In this document: piece after piece, positions 1-11,889 of the stretch
How the letters are laid out: each line of letters opens with the position of its first letter
How positions within the stretch are numbered: position 1 is the stretch's first letter
Source of the DNA: Coleophoma eucalyptorum
Lineage: Eukaryota > Ascomycota > Leotiomycetes > Helotiales > Dermateaceae
Reading direction: 5' to 3'
DNA: 64,000 bases
NCBI GenBank assembly: GCA_026120035.1
Contig: JALRME010000027.1
Coordinates: 496,001 to 560,000 of the forward strand
Notes under the pieces: generated by a model
Seen by the model: only the letters and a program-made list of their open reading frames with translations
The model's database searches: none
Told to the model about the DNA's origin: nothing
Made by a program: the position numbers and the translations under genes

Positions 1-3000
1 TCCCCAGCCATCGCCCGTCCCGTCTTCTCCCCGAGCTCCAGTCCTTCATCCTACCTCCGCCAACTTCGTCAAGTCGACTCGGGATCCGGGTACAGCTGAT
101 ACGACCAGTTTATATGAGCTTTTCGGTTCCCTCCAACTCCAGCCGAGCTTAAACAAAGTCGCAGCCAAGGCTGAATCATCTTCTGCTACTCCCCAGCTCC
201 CTTTCCCAGCAATATTTGGTGCTAGTATTTCACAGCCGATCACATCGTTTCCAGCTGCAATTCGAGAGAAGGTAAAGCGCGCCAGTTACGACGTTCGAGA
301 CGAGCAGGCTCCCCCTCACCCGTTCTTTACCCAGGTCATTCAAGATGCCTTACATTGCGCAGCCAGTACAGCAAAGCGGGCGGCGACATATCTCCAAGAT
401 CTAGCCTTAGTCAAAGAACTAGACGAAGATATAAAGAGGCTCTTGGTGGATGCCGAACGCCTTAGCACGTTCCATGCATCGGACACTCGGACAATCGCTG
501 TCCTCGGAGACTCTGGAGAAGGTTCGAGATCATTAAGGAGCTGCTATTACTACCGACACTAATATGACGGTCATAGGCAAGAGCAGTCTCATCAATTCTC
601 TACTCCATTTCCCCGATATAGCCAAGACGGTAAGACAGCCTCAAAGTCAGACTAATCAAGATACTGAGATGCTACCAGGGAGACCTTGGCTCGGCTTGCA
701 CCTCAGTAGTCACTGAGTACAGACAGAAGCTAAGAGATCAGACGGCGCCCATCGCCATTGAGGTGGAATATCTATCGCAGCCCGAGATCGAGGACCAGGT
801 GAAGGAACTCCTATGGAGCTATCGACAATTTTACCTCCCGCACGTCGAGTCTGACACAACTTCAGCGGCAGACTATGAACGTTATATGCGAGAGTCTGAG
901 CAGGCATGGTCGGCCCTCGAAGCCGCCTTTAAGCACCAGCCACGGTTCCAGCCGGAGTGGATCCAGGACATGTCCGACGGGGCACAAGAGCAAATTGAGC
1001 ATCAGCTCATTGAATGGAGTCGCGGAATAGACTGGCCTGTCTCCGAGAAAGCCGGCTTCTGGAAGTCGACGGCCAAGGACGCAGAGGAAAGCCGTGAGAA
1101 AACAAATCTCTTCTTTCAGGACAGATACTGGCCATTCACCAAGGTCATCCGGTATGGTTCTTTGGTACCGCAGCTGCTGTATTGTTTCAATGCTAAATGA
1201 GACGTTCATTAGGATTCATCTGAATTCCCAAGTGTTGAAGACAGGTCTCATCCTAGCAGACTTGCCTGGTAAGCCCATGACACAACCCAACCGTGTATTG
1301 TTCACCAAACGCTAATTTTACCTCTACAGGCTTACAGGACACAAACCTGGCTCGAGTCAGGGCAACACAAGATTATCTCGTTACGTGTAACAATATTCTA
1401 ATCGTCTCCAGAATCTCTCGGGCAATTACGGACCAGTCCTTGAAGTCATCGCTGTACAGGATCCTCTCCAGCCATGTCCCGCTTGAGTGGGAGGAATCGG
1501 CTGGGAAAGGATTGAAAGTCGCTGTAGTCTGTACTATGTCGGAAGTAGGTAGCTCGAAAGAAGATAAGGTTCCTAAGACTTGAATTAATTTTTTGCTTAG
1601 GATATCAATGTCAAGGCTGCAAGAAACGAGTTCTGCCGCCCAAATAACCGAATCTCCGAGTTCACAATGGAGAGTCTCGATGCTGACATCAGGTCCGCCG
1701 AGGCCAACGGGAATACAGAGCTCAAGAAAGAGTTGAAGCAAAAGCAAGCACCTTTCTTACACCAAACAGTGACTAGTATGCTAACCATACACAAGACAAA
1801 AATGGCTCTGCATCAACGCTCGCAATGAGCATGTCAAGGAGGGCTTGCAAGCAGCCTATGCCTCGAAGCTCGCTGGCGAGAGCTTGGACGTCTTCTGTGT
1901 CTCTAATAAGACTTACGAGAAGCATACAGAGCTAGGCAATATTACACTAGTTCAAGCCAGTGGAATTCCAGAGCTCCGTCGATTCTGTCACGGAGTTACC
2001 GCGGATGCCCAGTACCGAGAGGCCATGCATTATCTTCAATCTTCCCTCCCCAGTCTACTTAGCTCCCTGTATCTCTGGACGAAGACAAACCTGGCAGACT
2101 CAGATCCTGAGGCAGACCATGGTGAGTTGGACGACTCGATCTTTGAAGACCTGGAGCAGGCGAATAAACAGGTACTTTCCAGCACTTCCCTAGATCTCGT
2201 TTAGTAGTATCATTGACAGGCTACAAGATTAATATCGGGGTGAAGAAGCTTCGAACTGATTTCAATACCTGTTTTAAAGATCAGGTTCAGCAATTCTTAG
2301 GTACGTTTCTTTCTTGGTCTTTGAATATTGTCGATCAGGTCGACGGCTAAAATTGCGGAAGAGCAACGCCATGAACCTTGGGAGCTCGCTGCTGAAGCCA
2401 AGGCTAGACCGTGGATGAATGTAAGTAGTATCACTACGCCAAAACTTTCTCGGAATAAGGTCTAACAAACCACAGTGGCATTGGAGTAAGTAACCTTCCA
2501 GCTCTGGGCCTCGATTCCTTATTGATTTTGCTTACAATCGCTGCTCAGCTCAGTTCCACGCCTTCTGTCGTAATAACGGACATCATGAAACGCCCAAACG
2601 CCCAAGACAGGATTGGAATGCGGAGCTTGTGTGGAAGATGCGTATGGAGCTGGCTTACCAGTGGGAGCTTGTCGAGGACGAATGCCCTGACATATTCGAG
2701 GACTTGGCTGCCTGTGTGAAAAGTCAGTTGAGTTCTCTCCGAGAGAATCTGGAAGGTACAATCTATGCTTTTATACAGACGTCAAAAACAATATCTTACA
2801 AGGTTTTAGAAATGTCGGATTCCAGCCTCTGTGCCTCCCTTGTGCACGGAATCGAGTGCAGGATCCGAGATCTCGAATACAAGCTCCAATTGGAGAGAGA
2901 GAAATTCACGAGTGAAGTGAAGTATGTCACCGTTCTTTGCGCGATTCTGCACACCTCCCCCTCCCCCCTCCCAACGCTCTCTCTCCTGCCAAATAGGGAC

Positions 3001-3538
3001 CAGTGGCTCATAATTATTGTCACTACAACCATAGATCGATCCGGCGTCGCGCATCCGAATCCAATTACAATTCTTACATATTGAAGGAAATGATTCCTGC
3101 CTATCGATTGGCATGCATGGAGCGTGGTAAGGCACTTACCCTGAATCCCCTACATGAATTAGACGTGGCCAGTTGATAGAATAGAACTGATGGCTCAACC
3201 CAGGGACTGGGAGAGATGGCCGCCAAAAGGCCATCGTAAATGACCGAATCACAGATGGCACACTCTTTCCGAACATCTCCGTTTCGATCTCAAACAGCGT
3301 AAATACTCTGGTTCGCCAGACCGAGAAAATTCTCCAACAGTGTGTTGCACAAGTCATCTCTTTTATTAAAAACGATATTGAGCTGGCCATTAAAGCGCAG
3401 GAAGAGGACGACAGCGATGAAGACGACGAAGACGACGATGAAGAAGTCGCACAAACAAAGGCAGATTTTATGAACAAGCTAGAGTCATTGAAGCAAGAGC
3501 ATGAGAGTTTGCTCGAAAGAATCCTAGCTCAACAGTAA
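1..3538 (+). CDS. Dynamin-like P-loop GTPase with DUF7605-type C-terminal region, 5' partial
   Basis: The gene runs in from the left edge (open from base 2) and ends at TAA 3536-3538. Exons I can join are <2-521, 577-629, 679-1151, 1213-1268, 1330-1544, 1601-1743, 1796-2171, then about 2228-2290, 2340-2420 and later pieces to 3538. Joining exons 1 and 2 rebuilds a Walker A, GDSGEGKSSLINSL; the switch motif DLPGLQDTN is likewise split by an intron at 1269-1329. Downstream the segment HWTQFHAFCRNNG followed by TPK and DWN is what I associate with the ascomycete DUF7605 family. An acidic stretch precedes a C-terminal coiled-coil-like tail. The intron at 1744-1795 appears to start with GC (GCAAGC). 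Around 2290-2340 a frame-consistent join needs another GC donor, or there is a frameshift. The cellular role is unknown; such proteins are large GTPases related to SLIP-GC/dynamin. Confidence 0.85.
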
Positions 3539-3661
3539 TTACTTGTACGAAACTCTGATGATTTCAACATGGTCATATAAATCAGGACTAGGTTCTGATT
3601 GGTTCTCGCTATATTAACTCAATTGTTATCCTGCTTACCTGAGTTGGTGCTTGAGTCGCAC

Positions 3662-3964
3662 ATGGATTCTGAGCAATTCCTCCAACGGATAGTCAGCATG
3701 CATTCACCTGCTGAAATACACTATTCGGTTATTCTCAAATTATTAGAAGTACGTGAAATGAGAGATGGAACGAAAGAAGAGATAGGACACATTGTTAGAA
3801 AGAGGTTGATCGTAGCAACATATTTAACTTATTACAGACTTCAAGACTTCAAAGCTCTGCTTCAACCTCACTCACCTAGTATCTTGCGTGCTCTTATTCG
3901 TAGCCAATCCTTTGTATTTGAACTAGATTGGAGTATGGTCTGTAAACACACTAACGATTCATAA
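3662..3964 (+). CDS. Possible small hypothetical protein (100 aa)
   Basis: An ATG at 3662 opens a 100-residue frame ending at TAA 3962-3964. The product is rich in Leu, Ile, Arg and His, looks largely helical, and has no signal peptide or motif I recognise. It sits 120 bp downstream of the GTPase stop on the same strand, so it may be a separate small gene, a relic exon, or chance. I cannot distinguish these from sequence alone. Confidence 0.25.
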   Translation: MDSEQFLQRIVSMHSPAEIHYSVILKLLEVREMRDGTKEEIGHIVRKRLIVATYLTYYRLQDFKALLQPHSPSILRALIRSQSFVFELDWSMVCKHTNDS

Positions 3965-4587
3965 CGATGTTCAGCACTATCCCACTGTTCTTGTGCAGAG
4001 CAGACTCAACAGGGCCGTCATGGCCAATGGTTCGACCAGTTTGGCTCTATCGCTTATTACGCGACATCACGAACGTCTGACGTGCTTTGTGCATTTCAAG
4101 CACCTAAACGATTTTCTCAGCATTAAAATCAATAAAACTAGAGATATATATGTCAGACCACCTATGTAAACGATTGATCCAACGATCTCAATTATGGAAG
4201 ACTTGCCAATTTATAGAAAAGCCTAGGTATACAAAAACATTTGCCGTCACATAGACGATAAAATAATCTTCGGAGCTCCTCCATGCGATCTTGCTGCATT
4301 GATGCTTACGTTCACTTTAGCCTATCGCGGAGCAAAAGTGGAATGAACATGATATGCACGAGGCAACGCACGGTCGATCGTTATCGCAGCTATGATAGTG
4401 GTGATGACATTTTCAAGGATGATTACATGCTCTGAAAATCAAGAGCTAGGAAAGCCCATAAGCCGATTAAATTGCGCAAAAATGGGATATTGGACACCAA
4501 TATAGCATCTAGGTCGGCAGAAACTACTACCTAGGTTTTTCAGCACTTCCATGAAACACTCCAGCTCACGGGATCACGTTCATTACT

Positions 4588-4595
4588 TATATAAA
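4588..4595 (+). promoter_or_regulatory. TATA-like box of the FMN monooxygenase gene
   Basis: TATATAAA lies 42 bases upstream of the chosen ATG at 4637. Its position and sequence suit a core promoter; it also argues against a start further upstream. Confidence 0.45.
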
Positions 4596-4636
4596 AGTTG
4601 CCACACAACCTAGCCAAGCCGCCCCATTTTGCCGCA

Positions 4637-6109
4637 ATGTCCGTGGAAGAAAGCAGAAATGAAAGCAAGGAGAATGGCAACTCGAAGAAAAAACAACTTA
4701 TTCTCAACGCTTTTGTCCTAAATTCACCTGGTCACTTAGCACCAGGACTATGGAAGCATCCTCGTAATAACACATCGGAGTACACGACCTTGAAATTCTG
4801 GACCGATTTAGCACAGCTTCTCGACAAAGCCAATTTCCATGCTATGTTTATTGCAGATGTCCTCGGCGGATACGATGTTTACAAAGGCCCAGCGAATGTT
4901 GGCCCCGGCGTGCCAGCGGCCGCTCAGTTTCCTGTAAATGACCCTCTGTATACTGTCCCCGCGATGGCGGCAGTGACAAAAAATATTGTTTTTGGTGTTA
5001 CAGCCAGCACAACCTATGACCAACCTTATGCCCTAGCACGACGGTTTTCCACCGTTGACCACCTCTCGGGTGGTCGGGTTGCATGGAACATCGTGACTTC
5101 TTACCTTGATAGTGCGGCTCGAAACTTTGGGCTAGACACTCAAATCGAGCACGATGAACGGTACAGGATTGCAGATGAGTATTTGGACGTTGTATATAAA
5201 CTTTGGGAGGGCAGCTGGCGTGATGATGCCGTGGTAAAGGACAAGGAGAGTGGACAGTATGCCATTCCGGAGCGCATTCGTCAAATAAACCATAAGGGAA
5301 AGTACTTCAGCGTCCCTGGCCCTCATATCTGCGAGCCATCCCCACAGCGTACTCCTTTTCTTTTCCAAGCTGGAACGTCTAAGGCTGGAAAAGAATTTGG
5401 GGCAAAGCATGCGGAAGCAATATTTGTCAGCGCTCAGCTTCCTGAGCTCGTCAAACCGCAGTCGGATGCAATCCGAGCTCTTGCAAAGGACCAATTTGGA
5501 AGAGATCCGAGTCACATCAAAATACTAGCAGGCATGACTATCATTGTCGCGGAGACTGATGAAGCAGCGGAAAGGAAAAGAGCTGAGCTTCTATCCTACG
5601 GCGATAGAGAGGGTGCTTTGGCATTATTCGGGGGCTGGACTGGCATCGATCTCTCCACATACACAGACGACGAGGATTTCCGTTTCACAACGGAGTCTTC
5701 GATTCGCTCAGTCATTGATAGATGGAGCAAAACTGTTCCAGGAAGCGAAAACCTGCCGTGGAATAAATCTAGAATTGCAGAGTATCTGACCCTTGGTGGA
5801 ATAACCCCAAAGGCTATCGGCAGTCCCAAAACAGTCGTCGATGAACTTGAACGCTGGGTGGAGATTGCAGGAATCGATGGGTTCAACCTGACTAATCTCA
5901 CCAATCCAGGCTCGTTTGAAGATATCATCGAATTTGTGCTTCCAGAACTTCAGCGACGTGGACTGTTTAGAACAGAGGTGGAAAAGGAAGGTGTCACAGC
6001 TCGTGAGGCACTATTAGGATCTCCATGGCTTCTTGAAGATCATCCCGGAAGAAAGTTCAGATGGGCAGCTGGCGAACAACCGCCTGTGTATCCTGAGAAT
6101 CCAGTTTAG
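4637..6109 (+). CDS. FMN-dependent monooxygenase, NtaA/SnaA/DszA family (luciferase-like)
   Basis: A single-exon 490-residue protein. The first ATG in frame is 4637 and the stop is TAG 6107-6109. Family hallmarks are visible throughout: an N-terminal LNAFVLNSPGH strand, WTDLAQLLDKANFHAMFIAD around residues 55-75, the DPLYTVPAMAAVT region, then TTYDQPYALARRFSTVDHLS and GGRVAWNIVTSY, the flavin-pocket segment of the two-component monooxygenases. These use FMNH2 from a partner reductase and O2 to oxidise nitrilotriacetate-, thiophene-sulfone- or pristinamycin-type substrates; the substrate here cannot be told. No flavin reductase is seen nearby. The neighbour on the opposite strand is a GMC oxidoreductase arranged tail to tail with 206 bp between stops, which suggests but does not prove a shared catabolic role. 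Confidence 0.93.
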   Translation: MSVEESRNESKENGNSKKKQLILNAFVLNSPGHLAPGLWKHPRNNTSEYTTLKFWTDLAQLLDKANFHAMFIADVLGGYDVYKGPANVGPGVPAAAQFPVNDPLYTVPAMAAVTKNIVFGVTASTTYDQPYALARRFSTVDHLSGGRVAWNIVTSYLDSAARNFGLDTQIEHDERYRIADEYLDVVYKLWEGSWRDDAVVKDKESGQYAIPERIRQINHKGKYFSVPGPHICEPSPQRTPFLFQAGTSKAGKEFGAKHAEAIFVSAQLPELVKPQSDAIRALAKDQFGRDPSHIKILAGMTIIVAETDEAAERKRAELLSYGDREGALALFGGWTGIDLSTYTDDEDFRFTTESSIRSVIDRWSKTVPGSENLPWNKSRIAEYLTLGGITPKAIGSPKTVVDELERWVEIAGIDGFNLTNLTNPGSFEDIIEFVLPELQRRGLFRTEVEKEGVTAREALLGSPWLLEDHPGRKFRWAAGEQPPVYPENPV

Positions 6110-6315
6110 TTCTCTCGCTTTACCATATTGCCAGGTACATAGTCTCACGAAAATCTATGCAAAGACATATATATTACTAGAAACAATCAAGCAGTTGTGA
6201 AAATCTGGTCGAATTCATTGGAGACCTATCGTTGGTTATTCAATGGAATGGTCTCTTTTCACGCTTTTTCCATATGCATATACTTCAGATTCGAGTCATT
6301 TCATCCGCTAGAGAT

Positions 6316-8264
6316 TTAAAGTGAACCAGTTGGTTGTTTTCCTTCACTTTTACTCCCCAGGGGACTTAAAATGATATCTGAGCCCTTTTCGGCGAGTGCA
6401 TAAACAGTTGACAGTATATTGCCTCTAGGCAAGATTGGCATCACGCTTGCATCACAAACACGAAGATTGCTCGTACCATACACTTTCAAATTCTTATCCA
6501 CACAACCTCCAAGTCTTTCGGGCATCATCGAACATGTTCCAGCTGGATGGTAGTTGGTAGCCACAAAATTAGGCAGCTGTGCCTTTATATCCGGTAGAGC
6601 TTCAGATCTGTGAGGGAAACCGATCGGCAGTCTGGTACCACCTTCTTTTAGATAATTTGATAGTGGTGGTGTCTCCAGAAGTTTTTCCACTTGAACAAAA
6701 TGGCGAGCGAAAATCTCTAGGTCTAGAGGATGCTGAAGGTAGTTGAATCTAATTATTGGAGGTTTTGCTGGATCGATGGACTCGATATGCAAACTTCCTC
6801 GGGAGAATGGATGTGATAGCATTGCAGGCACACAAATGAAGTTCCCAGGGCTTAGTTCTGAAGGGTCTGAATATCGTTGCTTGCGTGACAGAAAGACTGT
6901 TGCAGTTGTTTCATCCGGAGCTAGAATCATCTGTTGAGTGAAGTCGTACTGGGCCTTCAATCCCTCGGGAATTGTGGGCGAATCCCTCTTTAGAGTTTTT
7001 TCCACTGGCTCTTTTACTTCTTGGTCTTCTAACTCTGAATTAAATACTTGCAATGGTAAATATGAGAAGCTATAAGCAGATCCCTCCGCGAGAGGACCTT
7101 TTCGTTGTTCGTCATAAAGCCTCTGTTGTCTCGCTGCAAGGTCAGGATCGAGAGCTGCTTTGTCGAAGGTCTCGATACCATCACGAACCTCGACACAAGG
7201 TCCAAAAGTGAGATGATCCTGAAGATTCTCTTCACACAATGTCAGAAACTAGATTTAAAGCCTCCGGTCTGCAACTTACCACCCACGCTCGGCAAATTGT
7301 AAAGACACTCAATTTCAACAGAACTCAGATGGTTTCGTGCGCCAATACCAGAAAGCTCCAAGATTTGGGGCGAACCAAACGCCCCCGCGCAAACAATGAC
7401 TTCTTGCAAAGCATTTGCAGTCACTATTGCTCCCAATTCTTGACTATATTGCACTCCTGTTGCAACTAGCTTGCCATTTTGCTTCTTGTCACCGAATATG
7501 ACCCTTTCTACAAGTGCACCGCCCCGGACAGTAAGATTCTCTCGATCTAAGACTGGCTCAAGGAATGCGACTCCAGCATGGCTTCTTTCTCCATTTAACG
7601 AATCGATGGCATTAGTGGCTGCAGAGCCTCCGATTTTATCTCCATATTGAGGATTCTCTTGGGTATCAAACCCTAAATTATGGATTGTATCTGCCCAAGC
7701 CTGTGCCAGTGGATGGACAGTGACAGGAAAAGAAGCTTGGATTGGCACCTCTAATTTCTTCTCGGTTTTCCCCAAACCAGAAGAACGGCTATCCTGTGTT
7801 CCAGTCACATATCCAATCCGCAAATCCTTCTTGGTCCTTTCGCTAGGCAGTTGCACTGTCTGAAACCTCTGGTAATATTGCTGAATACCGCTCCAATTCC
7901 AACCAGGGTTCCCAAGTGCGGACCAGGCATCATGATATACTCGTGATGGATAGACGAGAGCATGCGAATTTATAGCACTGGAGCCACTGAACAATTTGCC
8001 TCGAGGTTGTTTGATCACTCGGCCATTCAGTCCAGGCTCTGGCACGGTCTTGAAGTTCCAGTCATATTCAGGGTTTCCCAGCAGATCGCGTTGCCGCAGG
8101 GGAGTTTTCACAGACGGGTCATCGTTACGATTTTGCCCTGCTTCCAGAAGCAAGACTCGAAATCGGGGGTCTGCCGAAAGGCGTGCGGCCAGCAGACTTC
8201 CAGGTGTTCCGGCACCGATGATAATTACATCGAAGGTCTCTGAATGTTGATCCATATTGTGCAT
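6316..8264 (-). CDS. GMC (glucose-methanol-choline) family FAD oxidoreductase
   Basis: Two exons, 7280-8264 and 6316-7229 (intron 7230-7279, 50 nt), give 632 residues. The splice restores the family motif VGENLQDHL. The N-terminus has the FAD-binding fold FDVIIIGAGTPGSLLAARLS with the downstream acidic residue in LLLEAG. The GMC signature 2 region is AGAFGSPQILELSGIG. The C-terminal active site is YHPAGTCSMMP, and the second catalytic position in PRGNILSTVYALAEK is Asn rather than His. No signal peptide is seen, so it is probably intracellular, unlike secreted aryl-alcohol or glucose oxidases. A second Met three residues in is an alternative start. The role is oxidation of an alcohol to an aldehyde; substrate unknown. 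It converges on the FMN monooxygenase. Confidence 0.93.
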
Positions 8265-9195
8265 TTCAGATCACCTGGTTATCTGCCCTACAACTTGAAA
8301 ATGGATTATGGCCTACTTGCTTGATTACCAACTTCGCCAACCCACTTCATCGCACTTATTGGCTCCTATATGCGAGATGTAATGTGGTATTGTGACCAAG
8401 GATGGGGCACAGATGGCGTTAAGATAGTCCCGGCTTCCGAAGAATCGTGTTGATGATGCCGGGATTCTGCGTCCTACCTAGCCACCTGCGGTATTCACTG
8501 GAAATAGATGATAGACATATTTGTATGGCCACTATATCCTGAAAGGTTTAAAAGCCGACCGTTGAAAACAGCTCATATGTAGACAGATGAGACTAACACT
8601 GTAACCTGTAGTGTAAGCGTCATCATTCTATCCTATTCACCCAGTGCTGCAGGTTTGCGTAAGCATCCAGAGCAAGGAGTGCCGACACTCGCTTGCCTCA
8701 GGCCATGCAATATTTAAATATAAATGCACTCTTATCACCTTTGCACACTTGGTCCAAACGAAATCTACTAAACATTTATCCTTTCAAAGTATTTTTGCAC
8801 GCGTTTGTGGTCGTAAACACACCGTGGCTGTAGTAGTAGTCTATATGAAGACAAGTAACCAGGCAGTAATTGTGCAAATGTAACATTATGAAAGCGCGAT
8901 ACATATCTATGGAACAAAGCTTTAACTATCTGCAGAAAAGATCGATGAGAATGCCTGTGATTGAACAAGGGGGATGCGACCGTTTAAGGAGCAGTGGCCT
9001 TTGTTCTGGTGCTTAAGCGATTAAGCGAGCAAGAGATCAACTCCAGTTTCTTGCCATGAATGAAGGCTGAAAATCTATTTAGGTAATGGTTTAATGAACC
9101 TTTCGTTACTAATTACCCGCTACTAATTATTATGTATACATTATGGTTTAGATCCAGCTACTACTATCCGCGAAAAAGTTTTTATATATTACACA
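8265..9195. other. Spacer upstream of the GMC gene and downstream of the lipase gene
   Basis: About 930 bp of moderately AT-rich sequence. It should contain the GMC promoter (8265 onward, read leftwards) and the lipase 3' end. The frames present are short and I see no gene, RNA or clear repeat. Confidence 0.6.
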
Positions 9196-10701
9196 TTATT
9201 CAGGGATGTCCTTCTGCGCATAAGCTTTGATGGCTGGCTCAACAAGGACTTTATCATTGGCCGGGTACGCAACAATCTCAAGCAGTGTAACAGGAATCGT
9301 GACTTCGGTGGCCAGGATATCAGTGACACTGAGCCCATCTGCAGCAACTTTCTGGCACTGGGCGCCGACGTCGATTCGACTGAGCAGTCCGGGCCCAGGG
9401 TGGGTGAGGGCGTCCTTGGCGAGAGCAAATGCTAGAGCATTGTAGAGGACACCTTCGTGCGTATAGATAGTACCACCTGGTTGAAGGATCGTGCATGCAT
9501 TTTGAAGCTCGGTGTTGGACACCCCGACCTTACGGGAATCGAGGATGTAGGCTGATGCTCCAGTGCCTTCTTGCGGTTGCACAAGCTCGTCGACGATGCT
9601 GTACACACTGGTTGTGGGGACATAGGCTGAATCCCCACCACCATTTCTGAGGGTAGCGATGAATTGGGAGTTGTACTCTTGCTGCAGATCAATCAGCGTT
9701 GGACTACAGTTAAGGTGCTCATAGAATCGCACCTGAATGATAGATGGTGGGCATGGAAGCTTTGGGAAGCCCGGGCAAAGCAAATATGCGAGCTGAGTTC
9801 CATGCAAGTCACCGCTAATCTGGACAAGATCGTTGACGATAGATCTCGTTGAAGGCCAGTATTGTAGAGCCCATTGACAAGACAGTGAGCCTTGTGACCA
9901 TGCAACCAATGCAACATTCGTGTGATTCGAAATTGCCGAGATGTAGTTTACAGCGTATGCGACGAATTCGGCATCTTGCAAGTGTTAGACAAATTCTTAA
10001 TCATAGGGGGATTCAGAATATCACTTACTGACTTGGGCGTCGTTCAATTGAGCACCCGGGATATTGAGATACACTGGATCAGCGTAAGAGGATCCTGTGA
10101 ATTCTTTACCCAAATTCGTGGCAAAGATCTCATATCCAAAAGCTCCAGTTCCTGGCACCATGATCACAGGTTGTACCCCCACTCCATACTTGAATCCAGG
10201 TGGGATGTATATGGCTCGTCTCAAAACTGTTTCGTTTTGTGAATAAGGAGCATCTGTAGCAGACTTCTTCGGGAACACCGGAGGAACGGGGCTTATGGTA
10301 TTGAGATTGGTCGTGGAAACCTGAACGAAGCTTGAAATCGCAGTGGTGAGATCGCCAACTTTCAGTCCATTGAGCACCAGACCGAGAGCATTTTGAATGA
10401 AGTTGGTCGGGTGTGCAGCGATAGCCGACGCGATGCTCGACACAGCCAAGGGAACCGAAGCAGGTGCAGGCGACGGAACAGCGGCAGCCACTACTTGCAG
10501 AATCACCGAAGCTATAGCAGCAACATTGGACACATCGCTCTCAAGGCCTGTTATAATGGATGTTAATTGGGTATCGGTGGTGATATTTGCTGGTACAACG
10601 GGGAGAGCGCGCTTGGGTAAAGCATGATCAGGACGAGTGAGCGATGGACTTGCGACTGCCACACAGGCGAAAAACAATATGCCGGATATAAGGCTCTTCA
10701 T
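9196..10701 (-). CDS. Secreted lipase of the Candida antarctica lipase B type
   Basis: Exons 10029-10701 and 9196-9974 (intron 9975-10028) encode 483 residues. The start MKSLISGILFFACVAVASP is a clear signal peptide. The join gives AQVNAEF, matching the segment before the nucleophile strand in CalB. The nucleophile elbow is AWSQGS (Ser about 251; CalB has TWSQGG). The acid is in DELVQPQ (Asp about 353) and the base in THEGVLYN (His about 397), all in CalB order. Compared with CalB (about 340 aa) there is an extra N-terminal Ala/Val/Ser-rich region of some 130 residues of unknown purpose. The role is extracellular ester or lipid hydrolysis. It is adjacent to the two oxidative enzymes, and no regulatory motif was identified. 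Confidence 0.9.
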
Positions 10702-11889
10702 CTTGGCTCTGGATGATCTTCAAAGGGAAAGTCTACAACAACTAGTGAATTACTATATACATCGGAAGAAAGAAGGGTTTCTTCTTATAGCTGGCCCACG
10801 CCATGGCAGAACGGTTGGTGTCATTTAAACTCATGTTGATCACTTGCGTTACGTCCCCAAGTTCTCAGTGCTAAATAGAGAAGCTGTTGCAAAAGGTTTA
10901 TCAAAGCTGAAGGCCAAATGGGATATAAAGAGACCCGAAAATCTGAAAGTAGGGACGATCTGCGAAGCTAATCGTTGATACGGGCAAGCCAAGAAAGACC
11001 AGGAGCATGGAAAGCGTGGGGTGGGTTCAACCAACACTGTTTGGGGATGGCGCCGGAGTCGTCGAGAAAGGAACCTCGGCTGAGAGTTGAATATCATAAT
11101 TATACTCAAGCATAACGCCGTTGCAACATACATAACCAAATCCCCATTATTTATCGCAGATCTTTTGGCTTGCAGTATCTGGACTTGTTGCCGAAAACAT
11201 ATTCATGAGCAGGAGCAAACAATGGATTTCAGGATTTTCTTTGTAAACGTTGTGTGCAGAGTAGCACCTCCACGAGAAACCACAATCCTTGAAACAGATT
11301 CAGTGATTTAGTCGCAGAGAAGGGAGTGAGCTCTAGGAAGTATTGCCCGGCTGAGGGTGTGAGAGGGAGCAGTGCATAGAATTAGACTTTCTACAACCTC
11401 AACATGCCGCGTGGGTACTGTGGATTTCAACCCTGTTTTGCCGAGGTCGTGGTGAAAAGTGGAACAGCATGCTGGCAGCATTTGATTGCAAGGCAGGAGG
11501 TGCGGCATTGTGCTGGGAAATCATTGCAGGAGCAGTTTGCTGCTGCGTGAGATGGGCCTCGCTGAGGTCATGATCACCCAGGTATTGTCGCAACCACACC
11601 TTAGATTTGGAAGTACTGCTTGGAAAGATATAGAGAAGCCAAAAAGCATCACAGTTTGAGCGGAGGCACTTCCGTCACAGTTCGGAGTGATATATCTATG
11701 TATGACGAGCAAAGAAAGACCGTTTAAACGCGAGGCGTTGGTCAGATTAATTTCTGCACTATATGTTTTCTCAGCCACCGTAGAAAAGCTTCAAAAGTCG
11801 CGATTTAGTTCGCGTCTCTTCCCAAGCATAGTGACGATGTAGCACTAACCAGCTGGATTTTGCAGCTACCAGAACCGGGGCTTGCCATC
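10702..11889. other. Intergenic region, lipase promoter and spacer
   Basis: About 1.2 kb between two divergent genes (lipase leftward, DUF3807 gene rightward). Only short unconvincing frames are present. I recognise no repeat or RNA gene. Confidence 0.6.

Larger units (their letters stand above)
3539..4636. other. Intergenic region upstream of the FMN monooxygenase
   Basis: This AT-rich spacer separates the GTPase gene from the monooxygenase. It contains one modest reading frame (listed separately at 3662-3964) and a TATA-like motif near its right end. I see no RNA gene or repeat in it. Confidence 0.6.
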
